Part shown: positions 1-7,824 of the stretch, piece after piece
Position numbering within the stretch: position 1 is the stretch's first letter
How the letters are laid out: each line of letters begins with the position of its first letter
DNA from: Desulfotomaculum sp.
GTDB taxonomy: Bacteria > Bacillota > Desulfotomaculia > Desulfotomaculales > Nap2-2B
DNA: 49,610 nt
Direction: 5' to 3'
Assembly: GCA_003513005.1 (NCBI GenBank)
Contig: DOTD01000025.1
Location: 1-49,610 of the forward strand
Notes under the pieces: generated by a model
The model's input: only the letters and a program-made list of their open reading frames with translations
Database searches by the model: none
What the model was told of the DNA's origin: nothing
Made by a program: the position numbers and the translations under genes

Positions 1-129
1 AAAGATGTGTCTGAGCTATATTATACTGACAGGGAAACGCGCACTGAAGTAGATTTCAGCTTGGAACCCTTGTTTTTAGAAGAACAAGCCTTAAATTTAA
101 AGGAGGATAAACAAAACAATGGCAAATAA
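1..129 (+). CDS. C-terminal end of an unidentified protein (partial at left edge)
   Basis: The frame is open from the first base and runs 42 codons to TAA. The stop overlaps the start of the next gene by 11 bases, which is typical of translationally coupled genes in phage or integrative-element regulatory modules. The visible part is acidic and shows no recognisable domain. The strong Shine-Dalgarno of the next gene lies inside its last codons. The only evidence is the open frame and the overlap, so it could be chance. Confidence 0.35.
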   Translation, partial: KDVSELYYTDRETRTEVDFSLEPLFLEEQALNLKEDKQNNGK

Positions 130-397
130 TAAAAAACAACCCTTTAGGGCTCTGAAAGGGAAGCTTGTTGAAGAGGGCATGACCATTAAAGAACTGGCTG
201 CAGAACTAGGAATGACACCCGGAACATTAAGCCGGAAGTTAAACAATAGAAGCTCTTTCTTTATGAATGAAACCGTTGCCATATGCAGGATTCTTGGTAT
301 TGAATCAGAAGTAAACAAGTATTTCTTTTCTGTATATAAAAAAGAACTGCAAGGATCACCAGTCTTTAATAATGGCCTAAATATGGCGCTAAATTAA
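119..397 (+). CDS. XRE-family helix-turn-helix DNA-binding protein
   Basis: A 92-residue protein with an HTH_3/Cro-CI type helix-turn-helix at about residues 22-45; the core IKELAAELGMTPGTLSRKL has the usual 'xLA..LG.t.gtlSrkl' pattern. ATG at 119 follows AGGAGG at 100-106 with good spacing. Such small single-domain XRE proteins act as repressors or as phage/ICE accessory regulators. It sits beside another small element-like gene and left of a tRNA 3' end, so it probably belongs to an integrated element. The DNA target is not inferable. Confidence 0.7.
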   Translation: MANNKKQPFRALKGKLVEEGMTIKELAAELGMTPGTLSRKLNNRSSFFMNETVAICRILGIESEVNKYFFSVYKKELQGSPVFNNGLNMALN

Positions 398-469
398 AGC
401 GGCAGGTAAAAGATACTTATCAGTTAACTAAACCCGCTTAAATCGCAATTATGGAGGCGGAAAATAATC

Positions 470-694
470 ATGACCTTGCAAGAACTTATCAATATGAAGC
501 CCCGGCCCATGCGGGTAAAAGTTACAGATGCAGCCGCAATTATGGAGGTCAATCCCCGCTTTTTGCAGATGGGCCTGCAGCAGGGTAAGTTTCCTTTTGG
601 GTGTGGCGTAGAAATGAAAGAGTGGTCTTATTACATCAACACCGAAAGATTTATCCGGTATATGACGGGGCAAACAATCTGCAGTAAATGGTAA
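470..694 (+). CDS. Small excisionase-like / helix-turn-helix accessory protein
   Basis: A 74-residue protein with a strong GGAGG Shine-Dalgarno before ATG 470. The pattern 'tDAAAIMEVNPRFLQMGLQQGKFPFG' (split here as tDAAAIMEV, then NPRFLQMGLQQGKFPFG) is the layout of small winged-helix proteins of Firmicute phages and integrative elements: helix, turn, recognition helix, then a short wing and a C-terminal tail with aromatic residues. These often help excision or bind the element's own ends. I do not recognise an exact family. A terminator follows directly. Confidence 0.55.
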   Translation: MTLQELINMKPRPMRVKVTDAAAIMEVNPRFLQMGLQQGKFPFGCGVEMKEWSYYINTERFIRYMTGQTICSKW

Positions 695-721
695 TATAAA
701 AACATAAGGTGATTATTAAAT

Positions 722-751
722 AGTCGGGGGGTTATTCCTCCGGCTTTTTTG
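722..751 (+). terminator. Intrinsic terminator after the small element genes
   Basis: GTCGGGGGG-TTAT-TCCTCCGGC forms a GC-rich stem (with G-T pairs) followed by six T. It lies 28 bases after the stop at 694 and closes that short transcript. Confidence 0.7.
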
Positions 752-804
752 TTGGAGATTTTACTGCGCTATACTGCCTTATCTTAATGTAGCTTTTAAT
801 ATCT

Positions 805-826
805 TTAGTACCCAATTAGTACCCAA
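805..826 (+). repeat. Perfect 11-bp tandem repeat, possible integrase arm-type site
   Basis: TTAGTACCCAA occurs twice head to tail without a gap (805-815 and 816-826). It lies between the small element genes and the 3' end of tRNA-Arg. Short direct repeats in this place are where tyrosine recombinases or excisionases bind in many integrative elements, but the role here is inference. Confidence 0.5.
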
Positions 827-850
827 AACCCTATCAAAGAGTAATTACAG

Positions 851-886
851 AAAAATTAAAAGCGCCTCAAACCCTTGAGGCGCTTC
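851..886 (-). terminator. Intrinsic terminator of tRNA-Arg(ACG)
   Basis: On the minus strand, an 11-bp stem AAGCGCCTCAA / TTGAGGCGCTT with a short loop is followed by a T-rich run. It begins 9 bases after the tRNA 3' end. The stem is symmetric enough to serve the other strand weakly. Confidence 0.75.
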
Positions 887-894
887 GTTATCTC

Positions 895-970
895 TGGCGT
901 GCCTGGAGGGACTTGAACCCCCAACCTTCTGATCCGTAGTCAGATGCTCTATCCATTGAGCCACAGGCAC
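895..970 (-). tRNA. tRNA-Arg (anticodon ACG), CCA encoded
   Basis: The minus strand folds as a standard cloverleaf: acceptor GTGCCTG/CAGGCAC, D arm TGGCTCAATGGATAGAGCA, anticodon stem CTGAC/ATCAG region with ACG at the centre, T arm with GGTTCAAGTCC, discriminator G and encoded CCA. The 3' end points left, towards the element-like genes at 119-826, as expected where an element has integrated into the tRNA 3' end. Confidence 0.95.
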
Positions 971-1126
971 ATATTTTCTTTAATCTTATTCTACAAAAAA
1001 TCACCAAGTGAGTCAAGCAATATAAGGAACCTATTCTTTTAGATGAACAACTTTTCAATATTTTTACCAGTGTGATAAAATATTGGATAATCAGCAGGTA
1101 TAGCTTTTAAGAAGAATTCTGGAACG

Positions 1127-1978
1127 ATGAAGATGAGGAGTTTGTACATAGAAACGACTTGTTCTTATATCCCTTTGGAAATAATCCGTGCGATGGGATT
1201 CACTCCGATGCGAATTCTTGCTCCGGCGCCCAGGGAAACTGGGTTGTTGCCGCGCAATTACTGTTCATATGCCCGAGCCTGCGTTTATTTGTCTAATCCA
1301 ATCCCAGTTGTTTTTACAACCTGCTGCGATGGTATGCGCCGCTGCTATGATATACGCAAGTCAAGGGGTGAGGCGGTTTTCCTTCTGGACCTCCCCCGTC
1401 AGGTCAGCGATACTCACGTGGAGTATTACAGCGGGGAATTGCGCAGATTGGCCGGGTGGTTGGGTGAATTATCCGGCAGCACTGTTCCAGACAAATTATT
1501 TTCCAGGCAGCCATTTGAGAAAACTCAGAAAGGCACTAAGCCCGAAGGTGATAGGCCGATTATTCTTTCCGGCGCCGTTTTGCCGGACGACGGTATCCTG
1601 CAGTTAATCAATGAAAATGAGGCGGCAGTTATTAAGGTTGACTTTTGCACGGAACAGCGCAGTGATGTTGAACTGACATATTCACAAAAAGAAGATGAGT
1701 TCCTGTTCCTTGCCAGAGCTTATCTCAGCAAACCTCCCTGCCCCAGAATGACAGACCGCCGCTTTTTATACGTCAGGGAACTTGTTGAACAGTCGGGAGC
1801 CAGGGGAGTGATCCTGTATACGATAAAATTTTGCGATCACGGCCTGTATGAAATACCTTTATGGCGAAGCCTTTGTTCCGGTTTAAACATACCCTTTCTG
1901 CACCTTGAGGGAGAATACAAAAGCGGGATGCCCGCTCAGTTTTATACACGCATCCAGGCTTTTTTGGAGACGATCTGA
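1127..1978 (+). CDS. 2-hydroxyacyl-CoA dehydratase D-component-like protein (short subunit)
   Basis: A 283-residue protein of the HgdB/FldB/BcrB superfamily (2-hydroxyglutaryl-CoA dehydratase D component), whose members hold a [4Fe-4S] cluster and catalyse ATP-driven radical dehydration or reduction of acyl-CoA. Visible marks are the early NYCSYARAC cysteines (residues ~43-49), TTCCDGMRRCYD (~64-75) and a C-terminal KFCDHG followed by PFLHLEGEY. It is shorter than classical subunits (~370-430). The next gene, 3 bases downstream, is of the same superfamily, so the two probably form a heterodimer. No COG1924 activator ATPase is seen in the window. ATG 1127 and ATG 1133 are both possible starts; neither has a strong ribosome site. 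The substrate is unknown. Confidence 0.75.
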   Translation: MKMRSLYIETTCSYIPLEIIRAMGFTPMRILAPAPRETGLLPRNYCSYARACVYLSNPIPVVFTTCCDGMRRCYDIRKSRGEAVFLLDLPRQVSDTHVEYYSGELRRLAGWLGELSGSTVPDKLFSRQPFEKTQKGTKPEGDRPIILSGAVLPDDGILQLINENEAAVIKVDFCTEQRSDVELTYSQKEDEFLFLARAYLSKPPCPRMTDRRFLYVRELVEQSGARGVILYTIKFCDHGLYEIPLWRSLCSGLNIPFLHLEGEYKSGMPAQFYTRIQAFLETI

Positions 1979-1981
1979 ACA

Positions 1982-3238
1982 GTGGACCCAAGAGAATATA
2001 TAGAAAATAGTTCACCTGCAAAAATGTTTAAGATCCTTTCATCCCCTTGTTCATATTTTGTCCTTGAACTGCTGACCATGTTATGGCGGCCCGGGAGATT
2101 TGAAAAGAGCAGCAAGTCTTCTTACCGGAACGGTTTGAGACTGCTAAGACAGGCTTACCATACTTCCATGCCGGTAGTTTGGACAAATGTTTACACACCA
2201 TCAGAGTTGATCTGGTCCATGGGGGGAGTTCCCTTTATGCCGGAGGTTGCTGCAGCTACTGCCGCCAGCCTGGGCTGGGGGACAGATTTTCTAAAAGCGG
2301 CGGAAGGGGCCTGGTACTCGGCGGATCTTTGCGGCTTTCATCGCTGTGCCCTTGGCATGGCCGTAAACCAGGTTCTTCCCCGCCCTGATGCAATAATAGC
2401 AACCAGCCATTTATGTGACGGGGCGGTAAAATTTCTGGAAATGTCAGGCAGGATGTTCAACTGTCCTTACTATCTGGTTCATATTCCTTACAATGATGAT
2501 CATCAGTCAAGAGACTGGCTAGCGGGAGAACTGTCTTTGCTGGCCAAAGAGCTGAATCATCTTTTGCCTTCCAGCGGCAGGAATATTTCACTTGTCGCAG
2601 GACAAGTAAACGCTGCTCGCGAACAGATGGTTGCGATAAACGAACTTAGGAAAAATGTCCCGGCTCCCTGGCAGGGGGAGGAATCGCTCGACAGAATAGT
2701 TATTTCTTTCAATATGCTTGGTACGCCCGAAGCAGTGAAATATTACTCTTCGTTGAGAAAGGATTTATCTGAAAGAATAAACAAGGAGTGCCCGGCAGTG
2801 CCCTTACAGAAGAAGCGTCTTCTATGGCTCCACTTTAAGCCCTACTATCCGAATCCGCTGCTGAAAAAGATAGAACAGGATCAGGGAAATGTGATTGCCT
2901 TTGAAGAAGTCAGCGCGGTTACCTGGGAAAAACTATCGCCTGAGGACTGGTGGGGAAGTATTGCCGCTAAGATCCTGGCCAATCCTTTCTGGGGTCCTGG
3001 AGAAAAACGCGTTGAACTGGTCTTAAAGCTAGTCCGTGAATACCGTTGCGACGGCGTTATTCACTTTTCTCACTGGGGCTGCCGTCAGAGCACGGGAATG
3101 GTAAGCATTTTGCGCGAGGCTTTGAACCGTGAGGGGATTCCCTTTTTAAATCTGGAAGGTGATTGTATTGATTCACGTAATTTTATGGAAGGTCAAAGCA
3201 TGACAAGGGTGGAGAGTTTTTTGGAAATGCTGAATTAG
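1982..3238 (+). CDS. 2-hydroxyacyl-CoA dehydratase D-component-like protein (long subunit)
   Basis: A 418-residue protein of the same superfamily as its upstream neighbour. It begins with GTG 3 bases after the upstream stop. Motifs: TNVYTPSELIWSMGGVPFMP (entry strand of the fold, ~residues 68-87), LCGFHRC (~115-121), TSHLCDG (~142-148) and a C-terminal HFSHWGCRQSTGMV followed by GIPFLNLEGD. These cysteines are at the positions that hold the Fe-S cluster in HgdB/FldB-type subunits. The pair is followed, after 135 bases, by L-lactate dehydrogenase, which makes lactyl-CoA chemistry one possible role. A benzoyl-CoA reductase-like or orphan role is equally open. Confidence 0.75.
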   Translation: MDPREYIENSSPAKMFKILSSPCSYFVLELLTMLWRPGRFEKSSKSSYRNGLRLLRQAYHTSMPVVWTNVYTPSELIWSMGGVPFMPEVAAATAASLGWGTDFLKAAEGAWYSADLCGFHRCALGMAVNQVLPRPDAIIATSHLCDGAVKFLEMSGRMFNCPYYLVHIPYNDDHQSRDWLAGELSLLAKELNHLLPSSGRNISLVAGQVNAAREQMVAINELRKNVPAPWQGEESLDRIVISFNMLGTPEAVKYYSSLRKDLSERINKECPAVPLQKKRLLWLHFKPYYPNPLLKKIEQDQGNVIAFEEVSAVTWEKLSPEDWWGSIAAKILANPFWGPGEKRVELVLKLVREYRCDGVIHFSHWGCRQSTGMVSILREALNREGIPFLNLEGDCIDSRNFMEGQSMTRVESFLEMLN

Positions 3239-3373
3239 AGATCGGGCTGCTGAAAACGTTAAAAAACAGGAAAAGTGAATCACTTCTTTAAATATAGATG
3301 ACTTTTTGTTCTGATAATCGAATGCGCGTTGGATATAATAAAACATTATTACGGAACCAAGGAGGAAAACAGT

Positions 3374-4399
3374 ATGCAATTCGGTGATCAGAGAAAGGTT
3401 GCGATAGTTGGGGCTGGTGCGGTAGGCGCCTGCAGCGCCTATGTCATGATGATCAGCGGTTTGGTAAGTGAGCTTGTGCTTGTGGACATCAACAGGGACC
3501 GGGCGGAAGGGGAGGCAATGGACCTGGCTCACAGCGCTTCGTTTATTAAGCCGATTAAGATTTATGTCGGAGAATATGAGGATTGCCGGGATGCGGATAT
3601 CATTGTATACAGCGCCGGCCTTTCGCAGAAACCGGGTGAAACAAGGCTCGACCTGGTTTCCAGCAATCTTGGAATATTAAAAGAAGTACTGCCGAAAATC
3701 ATTGACCGGGAACAGGACTCTATATTGTTAATGGTCACCAATCCTGTTGATATTTTGACCTATGCGGCTATTAAGCTGATGGAGTTACCTCCGAAAAGGG
3801 TTATCGGTTCAGGGACTGTGCTGGACAGTTCCCGTTTCCGATATCTAATCAGCGATCACTGCAAAGTTGGGGCACAAAACATACACGCCTATGTTATAGG
3901 CGAGCATGGTGATACGGAAGTGCCTGTCTGGAGCCGGGCCAATATAGCAGGTTTTTCTGTCGAAGATTTTTGCATCCGCTGCGGTCATCCTCATATGGAT
4001 ATCGAGCTTATCTCCAGCAAAGTGCGCCGTGCGGCGTATGAGGTAATTGCACGCAAAGGGGCGACCTTCTATGCGGTTGGACTGGCTATCAGGCGTATCT
4101 GCCAGAGTATCTTAAGGGATGAAAACACAATTTTAACTGTTTCCGGCCTGCTGGAAGATCAGTATGGTATAAAAGATGTTTGTTTAAGTCTGCCTTCGGT
4201 TATAAACAGAAGCGGAAGAGAGCGGGTCCTGGATCTGCCCATAGCGAAGAATGAAGAAGAAGCCCTGCATCACTCCGCTGAAACCATTAAATCAATTCAG
4301 CAGCAGGTTGATCTAAGTCCGCTGGAGGCGCCGGAAGAAACTCTTTCCCGGAAGTTGCCTCAGAATGTTGAATTCCCCCAGTTTACCGGGTATCATTGA
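3374..4399 (+). CDS. ldh: L-lactate dehydrogenase
   Basis: Catalyses NADH-dependent pyruvate to L-lactate, reversibly. Rossmann motif GAGAVG near the N-terminus, acidic residue in LVDINR for NAD, and the substrate loop QKPGETRLDLV with Gln before KPGETR, which favours lactate over malate (malate dehydrogenases have Arg there). Catalytic His lies in GEHGDTEVPVWS. I place the start at ATG 3374, which has AAGGAGG 8 bases upstream; an in-frame ATG at 3329 lacks one. The resulting 341 residues exceed the usual ~315 because of a C-terminal extension of roughly 25 residues after the last helix. It stands alone, ending before tRNA-Arg(CCG). Confidence 0.9.
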   Translation: MQFGDQRKVAIVGAGAVGACSAYVMMISGLVSELVLVDINRDRAEGEAMDLAHSASFIKPIKIYVGEYEDCRDADIIVYSAGLSQKPGETRLDLVSSNLGILKEVLPKIIDREQDSILLMVTNPVDILTYAAIKLMELPPKRVIGSGTVLDSSRFRYLISDHCKVGAQNIHAYVIGEHGDTEVPVWSRANIAGFSVEDFCIRCGHPHMDIELISSKVRRAAYEVIARKGATFYAVGLAIRRICQSILRDENTILTVSGLLEDQYGIKDVCLSLPSVINRSGRERVLDLPIAKNEEEALHHSAETIKSIQQQVDLSPLEAPEETLSRKLPQNVEFPQFTGYH

Positions 4400-4523
4400 T
4401 TCTTTTAAACTGTTTTAATTTTTGATATTTGACGTCTGCCGGACATGATCCCCTAACAGTATCTTTTTACCTTGCCAACAGGCGTATTTTTCTATATAAT
4501 TATTTCTGTTTCTAAAAAATATT

Positions 4524-4598
<75 letters not shown>

Positions 4599-4608
4599 AA
4601 TTGCCCAC

Positions 4609-4630
4609 AAGCCCTGTACAGGGCTTTTTT
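4609..4630 (+). terminator. Intrinsic terminator of tRNA-Arg(CCG)
   Basis: AAGCCCTG-TA-CAGGGCTT followed by six T, 10 bases after the tRNA. The stem is almost loopless in DNA form, so the RNA loop is four bases. Confidence 0.8.
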
Positions 4631-4914
4631 CATTTCTGATGTGGTATGACGGGAATGGCTTTTAAACAGGAGGATTTCGCTTTTTTTAGTCGAATGCCTT
4701 TTTATGAACCAACGTTAGTAGTTGTCGATAATTGTCATTTGTAGTCGGATATATTATGTAGATTTAAGTTGTACTTTTAGCTAAAATTCTTATAAGAATT
4801 AGTAAAAAGCTGTTAAGGCTTTAGTATCAGAACCTGATGACCGTATATATAGGATAGAGACATTTCTTGATTTAAAGTGCTTTTCCCGCTAAGCAAGTCA
4901 GTTGCCATGTAAGG

Positions 4915-4957
4915 TTAAAGAAGACCTGTCAAATCATTGGCGACAGGTCTTCTTTAA
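4915..4957. repeat. Long inverted repeat (16-bp arms, 11-base spacer) in an AT-rich gene-free stretch
   Basis: Positions 4915-4930 are the exact reverse complement of 4942-4957 (TTAAAGAAGACCTGTC and its complement). The right arm is followed by five A and the left arm is preceded by no T run on the minus strand beyond the stem's own TTAA. It could be a bidirectional terminator or the folded core of a small mobile repeat. The rest of 4631-5030 is AT-rich; apart from a possible -10 (TATAAT at 4975-4980) ahead of the next gene I see nothing in it. Confidence 0.6.
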
Positions 4958-5038
4958 AAAATATATGAGGGGGTATAATAATAGATTAAGCAGTTAATTA
5001 AAGTAATTATTAAGTATCTTATTTAAAGGAGGGACAAG

Positions 5039-5707
5039 GTGAAAAAAAATACATTTTTAACTATTATAATTTGTCTATCGCTTTGTTTTAGTATTGTTTG
5101 TTCAGCCAATGCCGCTACAAGTCTGACAGCTAAACAGCTTTTTCTTGATGCGATTAAGAGTACAGACCTGAGCATTCCGGAAGAACAAAAATATAGTATG
5201 TCTTCTGGGAATTTGAACTGCAAAATAAAATCTTTTGACAGTATATTGGCTTATGAAATTGAATCACTTGAAGGCATACAGGGCTCAGAGTTAAATATAG
5301 ACTATAAACTAAATACACAACAAAGAAAGATGGAAGCGGCTTATAACTTACTGTTCAACCAGGATAACTATAAAGGATATATTTATCTTAACAATAATAA
5401 TCTTATATTAACGTCAGATATAATATCACAAATCAGTAAAGTTTACCCGGACTTCGCCTTAACAGGAGCAGAAGATCTTCCCAAATATATCTACTTTAAT
5501 GATGAGTCATTAGATCATATGTGGGAGGGTAACATATTCAGCGGACAGAATCTGCCTCCTGAATTAAAGGACTTAATGGTATTTATAGTAGAAGCCATAC
5601 CAGAAAAATGTTTTTCTGCCTCACTAATTAATCAAAAAATAACTCTAGATATGAATGAGGATGACTTTGCTGACTTTGCCGCTTCAATTTTTCAAAAAAA
5701 ACGTTAA
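5039..5707 (+). pseudogene. 5' part of a secreted stalk-domain protein gene, split by a MITE-like insertion
   Basis: GTG 5039 follows AAAGGAGGG. The product starts with a clear signal peptide (KKN, hydrophobic TFLTIIICLSLCFSIVCS, cleavage near ANA-A), then about 195 residues of unrecognised extracellular sequence that may be a lipoprotein-like beta-fold. The frame ends at TAA 5705-5707, only nine bases inside inserted DNA. The last native codons read A-S-I-F-Q-K. Downstream, at 5889-5899, the same 11 bases recur and the frame resumes as I-F-Q-K-A-V-N-E. Removing 201 bp (5699-5899) joins 5039 to 6847 into one frame of 536 codons including stop. The 222-residue piece may still be translated and exported. 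Confidence 0.8.
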
Positions 5708-5888
5708 TTGCATGGTGGATATAAATCTGTTATAATAGAGATATTCTGAATAGAGATATTCTGTTTGAAAAAGTTGATAAATTGGTGAATTTGGCATTTC
5801 AAAATCCAAAACTTCTTCGTTATAGAGACCAATTTGGCGTTAATCAAGGGATTGACGATTGAAATATCTCCACTATGTAATTAGTGTT
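5699..5888. mobile_element. MITE-like insertion (~190 bp) with terminal inverted repeats and an 11-bp target duplication
   Basis: The ends are inverted repeats: left AACGTTAATTGCATGGTGGA (from 5700) and, read inwards on the minus strand from 5888, AACACTAATTACATAGTGGA. They agree at 16 of 20 positions and all four differences are transitions. The flanks carry the direct repeat TTTTTCAAAAA (5688-5698 and 5889-5899). No coding frame is present. The exact boundary is blurred by the A/T runs. Because precise excision restores an uninterrupted frame, the insertion is well supported as a recent transposition by an element mobilised in trans. Confidence 0.8.
5734..5763 (+). repeat. 15-bp tandem duplication inside the MITE-like element
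   Basis: AATAGAGATATTCTG occurs at 5734-5748 and again at 5749-5763 with no mismatch. The preceding TGTTATAAT could act as a -10 box. This is either a replication slippage product or a variable internal part of the element. Confidence 0.7.
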
Positions 5889-6847
5889 TTTTTCAAAAAG
5901 CAGTTAACGAACCGGATAAGCTGGCTAATCTGATATCCGGCCTGGTATCAGGAATAGACCCAGCTCAGGATACGGAAGCATTAAAGACTAAGATCCTAAA
6001 AGATCTTCAAACAGCCAAGCAGGGTGGTCTCCTAACTTCAGAAGAAGTGAAGAGTATGATGTCAGAAATATTCCGTGTTGAGGAGTTGAAACTCGAGGTA
6101 CCATTGGTTCCTTATGGAGATAGTTTATTTCACATGGTTACATATTTCGGAGGCAGTTCAAACGAAATAGGTAAAGTGGTTATAGATATTAATACTGAAG
6201 GCAGTAAAGAAGATATTACTCAAAATTGTGAACTTAATCTATCGATAAAAGACAAATCGGAAGATCTTGATGCCAATATAAAAATAACTGGTCTTTCTAA
6301 GCAGACCGCTACCAGTACTTCGTCCAATAACATAATCAGCGCTACAGTACGTGATTATTCTGGTGATATTACGCTTTTCGACACTATAATAGAGTTAAAT
6401 TCGGATTTAAAGTATGATCCCAATGTAGTAATCAATGTACCTGTATTAACTGATTCCAACAGTATAAATATAGAAGATTTAACACCCGATGCCGGTAGTT
6501 CACTAAGAGTATTTGTTAACAACAATCCGGTAGAATTTGATATTGAGCCCTTTGTTGAGAATGGCAGAACCATGATACCAATAAGGAATGTCGCTGAAGT
6601 ATTAGGTTGCAATGTCAATTGGGTTGATCCCGACCAGATTGATATAACTGAAGGAAAAACTTCAATAAAGATGTATATTAATAAAAAGTCATATGTTATC
6701 AATGGTGTTGAAAAGCAGTTGGATGTACCGCCTTCAATCAAGGATGGGGAGAGGATAGTTGTTCCTTTGAGATTTATCACTGAGGGTCTTGGTTGTGAAG
6801 TTTATTATAATCAACTAATCAATGTAGTTTACATCACAAAGATTTAA
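5885..6847 (+). pseudogene. 3' part of the split stalk-domain protein gene (copper amine oxidase N-terminal-like domains)
   Basis: The native frame resumes at 5889 after the insertion and reaches TAA 6847 (321 codons with a few element-derived ones). The first internal start is GTG 6047 behind a GAAGAAG stretch, which would give 266 residues without a signal peptide. The C-terminal ~120 residues are a typical stalk domain (Copper_amine_oxidN, PF07833), recognisable by VFVNNNPVEFD, then NGRTMIPIRNVAEVLGC-NVNW, and DGERIVVPLRFITEGLGCEV. These domains are cell-surface parts of Clostridia and Peptococcaceae. Cut off from its secretion signal, this piece is probably non-functional. Confidence 0.8.
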
Positions 6848-7059
6848 TTAGTACTCTACCCGGGTTATGGTATTACTTTGCCATTGCCCTTGTGTTCAAT
6901 GTTATCTTAATATATCTCTACATACTGATAGTCCCGGATATATTTAATTTATTTATTTCTTGTGTGATTATTAAGGCTAATAAATTCAATAACACAGTAA
7001 TACAATAATCATTCTTGAGACTGCAAATAAAGCGTTTTTTTCGTCGGGTGATGCTGGAA

Positions 7060-7143
7060 TCAAACGAACATATTCCCCGTGCACAGCAGGCCCTTTGGAT
7101 CAAAAACTGCTTTAAGAGCGCTCATTTCATTTATGTAATCTTG
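7060..7143 (-). pseudogene. C-terminal scrap of an FAD-linked oxidase (GlcD/LldD type)
   Basis: On the minus strand, 27 codons ending in TGA read ...MSALKAVFDPKGLLCTGNMF..., which matches the very end of GlcD-type FAD-linked oxidases ('lK..fDP.gilnpGK.f'). A TAG precedes it in frame and nothing upstream continues the family. It is a gene remnant. The remaining parts of 6848-7217 are AT-rich and show no gene. Confidence 0.55.
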
Positions 7144-7217
7144 CTAAAAAAAATCATTCCAAAAAAGAAGATAATGTTATAATAGTCTTAATCTTATAAA
7201 AACAAGGGGGTTAAAAA

Positions 7218-7781
7218 ATGGCCCAAGTTGCTGTAGGCGCAGATAATTTCCTTTACCCGATGCCGATGGCCCTTGTCGGGGCAAATGTCGGCGGCAAACC
7301 AAATTTCCTGGCAGTCGCTTTTTTCAGCGCGATCCAGATGAAACCTCCTATTTTGGCGGTTTCCTTAAACAAAGTCCGTTACACAAATGACGGAATCAAA
7401 GAAAACAAAACATTCAGCGTCAACATTCCCTCTGTTGAACTTATGGAGGCGACGGATTACTGCGGAATAAAGTCGGGGAAGAGTGTGGACAAATCAGGTG
7501 TTTTTGAAACATTCTACGGTAAGCTTGAGACAGCGCCGATGATTAAAAACTGCCCGGTCTGCATGGAGTGCAGGCTTATAGAGGTAGTGGACGTGGTAAC
7601 TGATAATATAGTCTTTGTCGGAGAAGTTGCGGAAACCTACATGGATGATCAATACCTGACCGGCGGCGTACCGGACCTAATTAAGACCAAACCCTTTCTT
7701 TTCTCTGTCAGAGAAAAGAAATACATCGGTATTGGAGAAATAATCGGCGATGCATGGGAAGCCGGGAAGGATTACAAGTGA
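7218..7781 (+). CDS. Flavin reductase / flavoredoxin-like FMN-binding protein
   Basis: 187 residues, the usual length of the flavin-reductase-like (flavoredoxin) family, which binds FMN in a split beta-barrel and passes electrons in anaerobes. Family marks are YPMPMALVGANVGGKPN at the N-terminus, FFSAIQMKPPILAVSLNK, 'F.VNIPS', and two cysteines (NCPVCMECRL) in the second half. ATG 7218 follows AAGGGGGTT. A TATAAT-like box lies near 7179, so it probably has its own promoter after the decayed stretch. The partner protein is unknown. Confidence 0.8.
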   Translation: MAQVAVGADNFLYPMPMALVGANVGGKPNFLAVAFFSAIQMKPPILAVSLNKVRYTNDGIKENKTFSVNIPSVELMEATDYCGIKSGKSVDKSGVFETFYGKLETAPMIKNCPVCMECRLIEVVDVVTDNIVFVGEVAETYMDDQYLTGGVPDLIKTKPFLFSVREKKYIGIGEIIGDAWEAGKDYK

Positions 7782-7824
7782 CCTATAGAAAAATCATTAT
7801 TCCATATTTAAAAGGGGTGAAAGA

